A DNA stretch of 7,530 bases from Nitrospirota bacterium (GTDB lineage Bacteria; Nitrospinota_A; UBA7883; JACRGQ01). Below, piece after piece: positions 1-5,774 of the stretch. Location of the stretch: positions 1 through 7,530 of the forward strand of contig JAJRYM010000201.1 in NCBI GenBank assembly GCA_024275775.1, in the 5' to 3' direction. The notes beneath the pieces were generated by a model. It made no database searches. It was not told where the DNA came from and saw nothing but the letters and a program-made list of their open reading frames with translations. Position numbers and translations under genes: made by a program. Every line of letters starts with the position of its first letter. The first letter of the stretch is position 1.

Positions 1-1
1 C

Positions 2-592
2 CGCTTTTACGACCCTGTGACGGGAACGATTCTTTTCGACGGGCAGGATATAAAGCATGCCACGCTGGAATCCGTCCGGGGGCAGATAGGAATTGTGACT
101 CAGGAGATTTTCCTTTTTGACGACAGCATAAAAAACAATATTGCCTACGGCAGGGAAAATACCCCGATGAAGGAAATAATCCGCGCGGCAAAGGCGGCCA
201 ACGCCCATGAATTCATCATGCAGATGTCCGAACAGTACGATACCGTTATAAGCGAGCGAGGGCTTAGATTAAGCGGCGGCCAGAGGCAAAGAATATCCAT
301 AGCCAGAGCTATTTTGAAAAACCCGGCGATACTCATTCTGGACGAGGCCACCTCGGCGCTGGATACGGAATCTGAAATAGAGGTACAAAAAGCGCTGGAA
401 AATCTCATGGAGAACCGCACCACTTTCGTAATAGCCCACCGCCTCTCCACCATCAAGCACGCCGACAGCATTATCGTTCTCGACAAAGGAAAGATAGTAC
501 AGGAAGGCACGCACGAAACTCTTGTGAAAACGGCAGGGCCTTACAGAAAGGTTTACGACCTGCAAATAGTCGCTCACACGGGAGAAATATAA
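2..592 (+). CDS. ABC exporter, C-terminal part of ATP-binding domain (MsbA-like), 5' truncated by window
   Basis: Partial gene whose reading frame is already open at base 2, where it encodes RFYDPVTGTI, a typical ABC-exporter sequence just after Walker A. Visible motifs are the Q-loop glutamine (nt 101-103), the signature LSGGQRQR (from nt 269), Walker B ILILDE (nt 329-346) followed by ATSALD, and the H-loop histidine in IAHRLST (nt 437-439). The spacing matches the nucleotide-binding domain of fused membrane/ATPase half-transporters (MsbA, LmrA, peptidase/bacteriocin exporters). Walker A and the membrane domain must lie upstream of the window. The GTG at 17 is internal, not the real start. 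In the family, ATP hydrolysis drives export of lipid, peptide or drug across the inner membrane. The substrate cannot be told from this domain; MsbA-like lipid flipping is only a guess. It ends 22 bp from the convergent TPR gene with no clear terminator hairpin between them. Confidence 0.95.
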   Translation, partial: RFYDPVTGTILFDGQDIKHATLESVRGQIGIVTQEIFLFDDSIKNNIAYGRENTPMKEIIRAAKAANAHEFIMQMSEQYDTVISERGLRLSGGQRQRISIARAILKNPAILILDEATSALDTESEIEVQKALENLMENRTTFVIAHRLSTIKHADSIIVLDKGKIVQEGTHETLVKTAGPYRKVYDLQIVAHTGEI

Positions 593-614
593 GCGGTCTG
601 CTTCCTGACAATCA

Positions 615-2273
615 TCATGGTTCTGTTTCCAGTATTTTTATTTTCTCCACGACTCTTGCGCGGTCGGGCTGGAGTTTCAGTGATTCGCGAAATTTTTCCA
701 GCGCCCGCTCTTTCTCGCCAAATTTTGCGTAACAGTTTCCCACCTCTTCATAAAGTTTCGGGGTTGGATATTTCTTCAAGAGAACATCGGCTTTCTCCCG
801 CCAGCCCTGCCTGTTAAGCTGGCATCCGGCAATCAGAAAATTTATATCGAACTGTTTACTGTGCGGCGGAAGCCGGTCAAGAACCTTCAGAAGCGCTTCG
901 GCGTATCGGTATTTGCCCTCGTTTATCGCTACCGCCGCCAGCTGGGAAAGAGCGTACTTCTGGTTTACGCCCATATTCAGCATACGATTGAAAACTTTTT
1001 TGGCTTCCGTGATTTCCCCATTATCGTAATACGCTTTGCCGAGGTTTTTCAGCGCGATTTCACTGCGGGGTTTAAGCGCAAGAGTGGTTTTCCAGAGAGT
1101 TTCTTCGTTTTTCCACGCCGGAATCTGCAGAAAGGAAAGCGCCGCCAGATAGATTAGAAAAACGGCGGCCACTCTATTACCCTTTTCCGATTGGCGGGAG
1201 AGAATGAGAGCGGCAAGTATGCTTAATCCCACAGACGGCAGATACAGGTATCGTTCGGCCATAAGCGTGCCGGTGGGAATGATGTTGGAATTCGGCAGTA
1301 TCGCCAGGAAAAACCAGAAAACGGCCACTGCAACCAGTTTCTCCCGCTTTCCGGCCAGCCACGCAAGCACGATAACCGCCGCTACTATTACAAGGGAAAT
1401 AATCGTTAATTCATTAAACGGGTGTTCAAGAAAAGTTTCCAGCGGCGGGTCGGGACACAACGGGTATGGAACAATCAACAGCCGGAAGTAATAAATAAAA
1501 ACCGGCATCATGCTCATATACAAAGCGACAAGATTGAATTCGTGATGAGGCCGCTGAATCTGCCCAAGCACGGCTGTTCTTACCATCAGGTAAACGATAA
1601 GAACCAGAAAGAGGCTTATCCAGTAAAATCGTCTTTGGGCGGCAGACAGTTTCGGAAGACGGTCGAACAAGAGTTCGAGCATTAAAACGAGGAAGGGGAA
1701 AGAAACAACGGTTTCGGAAATAAGAAGTCCCACAGCGAAAAGTAAAACTGAAACAGTCAGCCCTTTCCGAAAATCCCCGCGGCGGAAGCCCAAATAAGAA
1801 ACGGTTGCGCCGAGCAGGCACAGATCGCCAACCAAATCAAAGCTGGGGGTGGCCATGGCAAACTTCTGGATATGAACAGGATGAAGAGCGAAAACCAGCC
1901 CGCCGAAAAGAACCTGCTTCGGTTTAAAACCGCAACATTCGAGAATACGCATCACAAGAACGGACGCGATAATATGAAAAACCAGTCCCATCAGATGATA
2001 GGGAGCCGGGTTTAAGCCAAAAATAAAATAGGCGAAAGTGAAAAATACCGACCTCAAAGGCCTGTAGAGTTCTTCGGAACCGTGCGTAAAGAAAGACGGG
2101 ATGCTTGAAAAAGATCTTATCGATTCATTGTTGACGATGAACAGAAAATCGTCCCATACGAAATCATAGGTGACAGCCTGGCCGAAAACCAGAAACACCG
2201 CCGCGGCGATAATAAAATATTTCGCCCTCGGGTCTTTTTCAATAATGTCCGCTGTTCGCGCCTTCCAGTTCAT
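615..2273 (-). CDS. Multi-spanning membrane protein with C-terminal TPRs, TMTC/GT-C glycosyltransferase-like
   Basis: 552 residues. The N-terminal two thirds are very hydrophobic, with about 10-11 likely membrane segments (roughly 19-35, 73-112, 121-138, 147-162, 172-195, 212-232, 250-268, 288-308, 313-333, 341-359, 368-385). The C-terminal part (about 405-545) is soluble and reads as three to four TPR-like helical pairs, the clearest at 405-437 and 506-540. Hallmarks shared with TMTC-type O-mannosyltransferase-like proteins and their bacterial relatives are the first-loop acidic pair in FVWDD (D41, D42), YRPL at 70-73, ALHPVH near 129-134, and the AERYLYLPS motif around 339-347. In the GT-C fold the first-loop acidic residue is catalytic and the donor is usually a polyprenyl-phosphate sugar. 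Activity here is inferred, not shown. The ATG at 2271-2273 is the only start near the first membrane helix. The gagg at 14 nt is too far away and would lie inside the proposed promoter. It is divergent from the BFD gene. Confidence 0.82.
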   Translation of the reverse strand: MNWKARTADIIEKDPRAKYFIIAAAVFLVFGQAVTYDFVWDDFLFIVNNESIRSFSSIPSFFTHGSEELYRPLRSVFFTFAYFIFGLNPAPYHLMGLVFHIIASVLVMRILECCGFKPKQVLFGGLVFALHPVHIQKFAMATPSFDLVGDLCLLGATVSYLGFRRGDFRKGLTVSVLLFAVGLLISETVVSFPFLVLMLELLFDRLPKLSAAQRRFYWISLFLVLIVYLMVRTAVLGQIQRPHHEFNLVALYMSMMPVFIYYFRLLIVPYPLCPDPPLETFLEHPFNELTIISLVIVAAVIVLAWLAGKREKLVAVAVFWFFLAILPNSNIIPTGTLMAERYLYLPSVGLSILAALILSRQSEKGNRVAAVFLIYLAALSFLQIPAWKNEETLWKTTLALKPRSEIALKNLGKAYYDNGEITEAKKVFNRMLNMGVNQKYALSQLAAVAINEGKYRYAEALLKVLDRLPPHSKQFDINFLIAGCQLNRQGWREKADVLLKKYPTPKLYEEVGNCYAKFGEKERALEKFRESLKLQPDRARVVEKIKILETEP

Positions 2274-2280
2274 GACGGTT

Positions 2281-2286
2281 ATTCTA
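2281..2286 (-). promoter_or_regulatory. Putative -10 element of the TPR membrane-protein gene (leaderless)
   Basis: On the minus strand the hexamer TAGAAT matches the sigma70 consensus TATAAT at 5 of 6 bases and is followed by exactly 7 nt (AACCGTC) and then the ATG. Transcription would start at or one base before the initiation codon. No acceptable -35 is visible at 16-18 bp, so the promoter may be weak or need an activator. The same spacing recurs at two other genes in this window. Confidence 0.45.
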
Positions 2287-2293
2287 TCCTCTA

Positions 2294-2311
2294 AACCGCT
2301 TTAAAGCTGTT
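2294..2311. promoter_or_regulatory. 18-bp imperfect inverted repeat, possible operator
   Basis: AACCGCTTTAAAGCTGTT is a dyad with a perfect 10-bp core (GCTTTAAAGC, 2298-2307) and matching AAC/GTT outer arms. One base pair in each half does not match. It lies between the proposed -10 elements of two divergent genes, where a bound protein could control both. It is too A+T-rich at the centre and lacks a loop and T-tract, so a terminator is unlikely. A regulator is not identifiable, and a chance palindrome remains possible. Confidence 0.35.
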
Positions 2312-2316
2312 ATACT
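2308..2316 (+). promoter_or_regulatory. Putative extended -10 promoter of the BFD-like gene (leaderless)
   Basis: TGT followed by TATACT (2311-2316) forms an extended -10 (TGn plus a 5/6 hexamer). Seven bases separate it from the ATG at 2324, so the transcript would begin at about the A of the ATG. No -35 match is seen at the usual distance, which is common for extended -10 promoters. No Shine-Dalgarno lies in the few bases left; only a GAG at 2318-2320, too close to the ATG. Confidence 0.5.
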
Positions 2317-2323
2317 TGAGCAA

Positions 2324-2527
2324 ATGACACAGCAAGAGATACTGGATTCACTCAAGCCGATTTGCCTTTGCCAGGGAATCCGGAAAAAAGTTTTTTTGAA
2401 GCATTTGAGCAACGGCGTTAAAACCGTGAAAGGCTTGAAAAACGCTACCGGCGCCGGGGCCGGTTCCTGCGAAGGGAAAAGATGCACTCCGCGCATTCAG
2501 TCTCTGCTTGAACAAAACGGGGATTAA
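2324..2527 (+). CDS. Small stand-alone BFD-like [2Fe-2S]-binding protein
   Basis: 67 residues, essentially one BFD (bacterioferritin-associated ferredoxin-like, Fer2_BFD) domain. The four cysteines are C14-x-C16-x32-C49-x4-C54, which is the BFD cluster spacing. The flanking residues also fit: CLCQGIRKKVF at the N-side and TGAGAGSCEGKRCTPRI around the C-side pair. In the family the domain binds a [2Fe-2S] cluster. It acts either as electron donor for iron release from bacterioferritin (Bfd) or as a module in larger enzymes such as nitrite reductase or dehydrogenases. Here it stands alone, with no bacterioferritin or oxidoreductase gene beside it, so the partner is unknown. The start has no Shine-Dalgarno but a well placed extended -10. 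The stop TAA overlaps the stop of the convergent peptidase gene. Confidence 0.88.
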   Translation: MTQQEILDSLKPICLCQGIRKKVFLKHLSNGVKTVKGLKNATGAGAGSCEGKRCTPRIQSLLEQNGD

Positions 2528-4251
2528 AGGTTTCCCATTTCCTCTTCAACCATATCCATCAACGTTTCCAGCATTGTTCTGGAAAAATCGAATTTTATCC
2601 CTCCCGCGCTAAAAAGGTCGGCCGGGCATCTGCTCCCTCCAAGCGACAGCGCCTTCAAATAATTATCGACCGCTTTTTGCGGGTTATCCCGGTAAAGACG
2701 GTAGAACTGAAGAGCGCCGAGCTGGGCTATGGCGTATTCGATATAGTAAAAAGGCACCTCGAAAATATGAAGCTGGCGGTGCCATAAAAATTTCTTTATT
2801 TCAGGCTCTGTTCCGCTCCAGTCCACTGGGGCGGCAAACCTTTCAAAAATCTCCACCCATTTATCCGCGCGCTCTTCTGGCGAATGGCCGGGGTGAGTGT
2901 ACAGCCAATGCTGGAAAGCGTCCACAGTCGCCACCCATGGGAAAATTTCCACAACTCTTTCAAGCTGTTCCAGGCGGGCTCTGGATGCGTTCTCACTGTC
3001 GTGATAGAAAACCTCCAGATGCGGATTGGCGAAAAGTTCCTGCGTCATGCTGGCCACTTCCGCAAACTCCATCGTGGCATGCCGGTACCACATAAGAGGC
3101 TGTCTTCTGGACTGAAGGGTATGAAAAGCATGCCCCCCTTCGTGCAGAAGAGTGATAACGTCACTGTGCACTCCGGCGGAGTTGGCAAAAATAAAAGGCA
3201 CTCTCTTTTCTTCGTAAGTCGCCTGATATCCGCCGGGAGCTTTCCCCTCTCTGCTGTCGAGGTCCATGAACTCCCTGATGGAAGCAAACCTTTCGCCCAG
3301 GCGAGCTTCTATCCGATAAAAAATCTCCTCCACGCCGTCCTGCAGTTTGCTTACGTCCGTAAAAGGTTCCAGCGGCTGTCTTCCAAGCGGATCGACCTGC
3401 GTATCCCACGGTTTCAGAGCGTCGAGTTTCATCAGCTCCCGCCGTTTTTGAGAAATCTTTTTCATAAGAGGCACGGCCGCGCTCTCGATGGCATCGTGAA
3501 ACTCAAGGCAGTCGTCCGGCGTGTAATCTCTTAGCTTGCTTCTAAAACAGTACTCCCTGTAATCGTTCAACCCGAGATTCTGCGCGTAGGTTTTGCGTGT
3601 CTCCAGCATCTCGTCAAACAGCGCGTCCAGCGCATCGGCATCTTCCAGCCTTCTGGCCGCCATTTTCCTCCACGCCGATTCGCGAAGCTCCCGTTCGGGG
3701 TTAAGCAGGTACCGGCCCATCTGGGGCATGGTCTGCTTTTTCCCCTCGAACTCCACCATCCAGGCCCCGGTTATGCCCTGATATTTATGCGACATCTCGG
3801 CAAGCTTCGTCTCCAGAGGTATGTTTTCCTCCGCGAACAGCTCTATGGAGGTGGAAATAATTCTGCGCACCCTTTCATAGCCTTCTGCCGACAGTTCTTT
3901 CCCGGCGGTGGCGGCGTGAAACTTCCTGTCGAGGTTATTGGAAAGCTCCGTTACTGCGGGCTGAATTTTCCGCACGAAGAAGAGATACGCTTCCCGTTTG
4001 CCGGAGTCCCTCGTATCGCACGTCATGGCGATATAGCGTCTGTTGCCTTCCTCGCCGATTATTGAAAGAAGCTCGGAGTAATCTTCCAGCCATTCCTCAA
4101 TCTCGGCCGAGGTTTCCATCTTTCTTTCAAGAAGAAGCTGAAACCATTTTTTGATCGAATCGGCGTCGGCAACCTTGAAGCCGGCGTCCACAAACCGTCT
4201 TTCAAACGGAGAAAGCCATTCCGGAACCCTGTTCGTTGCTTGCTGTTTCAT
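2524..4251 (-). CDS. M3-family zinc metallopeptidase, oligoendopeptidase F-like
   Basis: 575 residues, close to the usual ~560-600 of bacterial M3B oligoendopeptidases. The zinc site is HEGGH at residues 370-374 (H370 and H374 ligands, E371 catalytic), within LLHEGGHAFHTLQ. E398 in MEFAEVASM, 24 residues past the second histidine, is the expected third ligand. The FYYIEYAIAQLGALQ stretch (about 501-515) carries the conserved tyrosines of the family's substrate-binding region. The N-terminal ~200 residues are the helical lobe that restricts access to short peptides. No signal peptide is seen, so it is probably cytosolic and degrades oligopeptides. It resembles the M3 'not PepF' branch (TIGR02289-like) as well as PepF, so no symbol is given. 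The ATG at 4249-4251 has no Shine-Dalgarno but has a -10 hexamer 7 nt before it. The next Met is residue 45, too far in. Confidence 0.95.
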   Translation of the reverse strand: MKQQATNRVPEWLSPFERRFVDAGFKVADADSIKKWFQLLLERKMETSAEIEEWLEDYSELLSIIGEEGNRRYIAMTCDTRDSGKREAYLFFVRKIQPAVTELSNNLDRKFHAATAGKELSAEGYERVRRIISTSIELFAEENIPLETKLAEMSHKYQGITGAWMVEFEGKKQTMPQMGRYLLNPERELRESAWRKMAARRLEDADALDALFDEMLETRKTYAQNLGLNDYREYCFRSKLRDYTPDDCLEFHDAIESAAVPLMKKISQKRRELMKLDALKPWDTQVDPLGRQPLEPFTDVSKLQDGVEEIFYRIEARLGERFASIREFMDLDSREGKAPGGYQATYEEKRVPFIFANSAGVHSDVITLLHEGGHAFHTLQSRRQPLMWYRHATMEFAEVASMTQELFANPHLEVFYHDSENASRARLEQLERVVEIFPWVATVDAFQHWLYTHPGHSPEERADKWVEIFERFAAPVDWSGTEPEIKKFLWHRQLHIFEVPFYYIEYAIAQLGALQFYRLYRDNPQKAVDNYLKALSLGGSRCPADLFSAGGIKFDFSRTMLETLMDMVEEEMGNL

Positions 4252-4258
4252 GCCGATG

Positions 4259-4287
4259 TTTATACATCAGCCGGAGCGATAAGTCAC
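4259..4287 (-). promoter_or_regulatory. Putative sigma70 promoter of the M3 peptidase gene (leaderless)
   Basis: On the minus strand, -35 GTGACT (4282-4287; 4/6 to TTGACA) is followed by a 17-bp spacer and -10 TATAAA (4259-4264; 5/6 to TATAAT), preceded by TG. Seven bases separate the -10 from the ATG, so the start site falls on or next to the initiation codon. This is the best complete promoter of the three with this spacing. Confidence 0.55.
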
Positions 4288-4339
4288 CGCCCCTGCTTTA
4301 ATTTTATCGGCCAGCCCCCCGAACAGTTCCCGACGGCGG

Positions 4340-4345
4340 TATAAT
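4340..4345 (+). promoter_or_regulatory. Putative -10 element of comF
   Basis: A perfect TATAAT lies 21 nt upstream of the comF TTG start. A start site about 7 nt downstream, near 4352, would leave a short leader that just includes the Shine-Dalgarno. No convincing -35 or TG extension is visible. It is divergent from the peptidase promoter, with about 50 bp between them. Confidence 0.5.
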
Positions 4346-4353
4346 AAAAAGTT

Positions 4354-4359
4354 AGAGGA
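4354..4359 (+). promoter_or_regulatory. Ribosome binding site deciding the TTG start of comF
   Basis: AGAGGA ends 7 nt before the TTG at 4367, an ideal spacing. The nearby ATG at 4359 overlaps this site and reads only three codons before a stop, so it cannot be the comF start. Confidence 0.7.
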
Positions 4360-4366
4360 TGGCATA

Positions 4367-5098
4367 TTGAAAACTTTTTTAAAATTCGGCGCGGAGGTTT
4401 TAAACGTCTTTTTTCCCAACCGTTGCGTAATATGCCTTGAGCAAACCGTTGTGTGGTCCGCCGACCCTGTATGCGCGGAATGCAAAGGCCGAATGGAGCT
4501 CAACAACGGCGCCGCCTGCCGCGTTTGCGGAGAACCGATAGACGGCGCGTTGCCGCAGGATTTCCGGCTGTGCGGCGAATGCCGTATTAATCCGCCTCCT
4601 TTCGACCAGACCCTCTTTTCACTTCATTACGAGGAGAACGCAAAAAAGCTTATCCGCCAGTTCAAGTTTTATGGAAAAGCCGGGCTGGCAGGCACCATAG
4701 CCGCCCTCATGTCGGCGCGCCTGAACCGGGAGCTTGATATGGAAACGGTCGATATGGTTATTCCCCTTCCCCTTCATTTTCTCCGGCTGTTTAAGAGAGG
4801 ATACAACCAGTCCTACCTTCTGGCGGGGCGAATCGCTAAAACTTTCTCACTCCCTCTGGAATGGGACGTTCTTGTGAAAACGAAAAATGCCGCTCCCCAG
4901 TCGCTTCTTAGAAAGTCCGCGAGGCAAAAAAATATTCGGAAGGTTTTTGAAGTAGTCAGACCGGAAGCCGTGAGCGGAAAAAATATTTTGATTGTGGACG
5001 ATCTGATGACCACCGGCGCTACGCTCCGCGAGGCGGCGGGAGCGCTGAAAAAAGCCGGTGCGAGGACGGTTGCCTGTTCGGTGGCGGCTCGCGCATAA
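4367..5098 (+). CDS. comF: ComF-family phosphoribosyltransferase-like protein
   Basis: 243 residues if the TTG at 4367 is translated as Met. The N-terminus carries four CxxC pairs (C20/C23, C36/C39, C51/C54, C69/C72), a likely zinc-binding region typical of ComF. It continues with the conserved KKLIRQFKFYGK (about 93-104), IPLPLHFLRLFKRGYNQ (132-148) and APQSLLRKSARQKNI (176-190) blocks. The PRPP-binding loop ILIVDDLMTTGAT follows at 207-219, with the acidic pair D211/D212. The length fits the family (about 220-250). In competent bacteria ComF helps DNA uptake into the cytosol (Bacillus ComFC, Haemophilus Com101/GntX relatives). In many non-competent lineages the role is unknown. No other competence gene is in the window. 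The start is supported by AGAGGA at 7 nt and a TATAAT upstream. It is probably cotranscribed with the acetyltransferase 54 bp downstream. Confidence 0.92.
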   Translation: MKTFLKFGAEVLNVFFPNRCVICLEQTVVWSADPVCAECKGRMELNNGAACRVCGEPIDGALPQDFRLCGECRINPPPFDQTLFSLHYEENAKKLIRQFKFYGKAGLAGTIAALMSARLNRELDMETVDMVIPLPLHFLRLFKRGYNQSYLLAGRIAKTFSLPLEWDVLVKTKNAAPQSLLRKSARQKNIRKVFEVVRPEAVSGKNILIVDDLMTTGATLREAAGALKKAGARTVACSVAARA

Positions 5099-5105
5099 TG
5101 CCGAT

Positions 5106-5156
5106 ATGCGCAGAATAAAAACCGTCCCGTTGAAATCTGCTCTGCCGGATAAATGA
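5106..5156 (+). CDS. Possible 16-codon small ORF coupled to the acetyltransferase gene
   Basis: ATG at 5106 opens a 16-codon frame, MRRIKTVPLKSALPDK, whose TGA stop overlaps the downstream ATG in an ATGA (5153-5156). Ending there could couple translation and would explain why the acetyltransferase has no strong Shine-Dalgarno. The small ORF itself has no good ribosome site. A second tiny frame (ATG 5098, six codons) starts in a TAATG overlap with the comF stop. Both may be chance. Confidence 0.2.
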   Translation: MRRIKTVPLKSALPDK

Positions 5157-5632
5157 AAGCCTTAAAAAAAGACGAAGCCGTATCCATCCGAAAGGCTATA
5201 GCCGAGGATAGCGAGGCGATGTGGAAAATCGATCAGACCTGCTTTGTTCAGGAAATCGCGTTCGCAAAAGAGGTTTTCCTCTATCACCTTACCGTAAAAA
5301 AAAATCCCGCCTTCGTGGCGATGGACGACGATAAAAGCGTAGGGTTCGTGATAGCCGACCGGCATGACCTGGAAACGGGACTGATTATAACCATCGATGT
5401 GCTGGCTGATTACAGGCGGAGCGGCGTCGGTTCTCGCCTCATGGATGCGGCGGAAAATATCCTGAAGGAGAACGGTTTTTCCTTCATCCTCCTGCAAACC
5501 CCGATAGATAACTGGGGAGCGATAAACTTTTACGTCGGGAGGGGCTACAGAAAACTCGGCATGCTGGAGGGCTATTACGGAAAAAACAAAGACGCTTTTC
5601 TCTACGGCAAGGAAATCATGGAAAAATCATGA
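5153..5632 (+). CDS. GNAT-family N-acetyltransferase, RimI-like
   Basis: 159 residues, one GNAT domain. Motif A is IDVLADYRRSGVGSRLM, with the acetyl-CoA pyrophosphate loop R88-R-S-G-V-G93. Motif B follows, with NWGAINFYVGRGYRK (about 120-134), whose tyrosine (Y127) sits where GNATs keep the general acid. The opening SIRKAIAEDSEAMWKIDQTCF is like the N-terminus of RimI and other ribosomal-protein or N-terminal acetylases. In those the substrate is a protein N-terminus, for example S18 for RimI. The true substrate cannot be told here, so no symbol is given. A TAA lies immediately before the ATG in frame, so the gene cannot extend upstream. Only a weak GGAT precedes the start, which points to translation coupled to an upstream frame. 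It follows comF closely on the same strand. Confidence 0.88.
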   Translation: MKALKKDEAVSIRKAIAEDSEAMWKIDQTCFVQEIAFAKEVFLYHLTVKKNPAFVAMDDDKSVGFVIADRHDLETGLIITIDVLADYRRSGVGSRLMDAAENILKENGFSFILLQTPIDNWGAINFYVGRGYRKLGMLEGYYGKNKDAFLYGKEIMEKS

Positions 5633-5672
5633 AAAAAGCTCACAGACGATTTTTGGCCGCGATTGAAGTTTT

Positions 5673-5700
5673 TTGAGGCATTTGCTGTGCGTTATATGTT
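5673..5700 (+). promoter_or_regulatory. Weak candidate promoter upstream of aconitase
   Basis: The 142-bp gap before aconitase holds TTGAGG (5673-5678) and TATGTT (5695-5700), each 4/6 to consensus, separated by 16 bp. A TATGTTA heptamer occurs twice (5695-5701 and 5709-5715), 14 bp apart. These are the best signals seen in an A+T-rich gap, and the assignment is tentative. No convincing terminator for the preceding gene was found. Confidence 0.25.
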
Positions 5701-5761
5701 ATTTTTCTTATGTTAGATAGGTTAAACGGAACAGGTAGAAATCAATTTTTCTTAAAAGAGC

Positions 5762-5766
5762 GGAGG
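5762..5766 (+). promoter_or_regulatory. Strong Shine-Dalgarno of aconitase
   Basis: GGAGG, followed by more purines, lies 8 nt before the ATG at 5775. It is the strongest ribosome site in the window and fixes the aconitase start. Confidence 0.85.
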
Positions 5767-5774
5767 GGAGAGAA

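Noticed and set aside
17..19. GTG as the start of the ABC gene
   Set aside because: The frame is open upstream and encodes the conserved residues RFYDP just before it, so this GTG is an internal valine codon.
593..614. Terminator between the convergent ABC and TPR genes
   Set aside because: The 22-bp gap forms no stable hairpin and has no T-tract on either strand.
861..1491. Plus-strand frames of about 95 codons inside the TPR gene
   Set aside because: They overlap the coherent membrane/TPR protein on the other strand, have no family features and no ribosome sites.
2884..3534. Long open frame (216 codons) on the plus strand
   Set aside because: It lies wholly antisense to the M3 peptidase, whose zinc site and family motifs are clear. 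The translation shows no recognisable domain.
4277..4309. CGATAA ... TTATCG inverted repeat
   Set aside because: Only 6 bp per arm with a 21-nt loop, and A+T-rich at the loop side. It overlaps the peptidase -35 region but is too weak to call a hairpin or an operator.
5633..5680. Terminator after the acetyltransferase gene
   Set aside because: There are A-tracts and T-tracts (for example around 5650 and 5670), but no G+C-rich stem before them.
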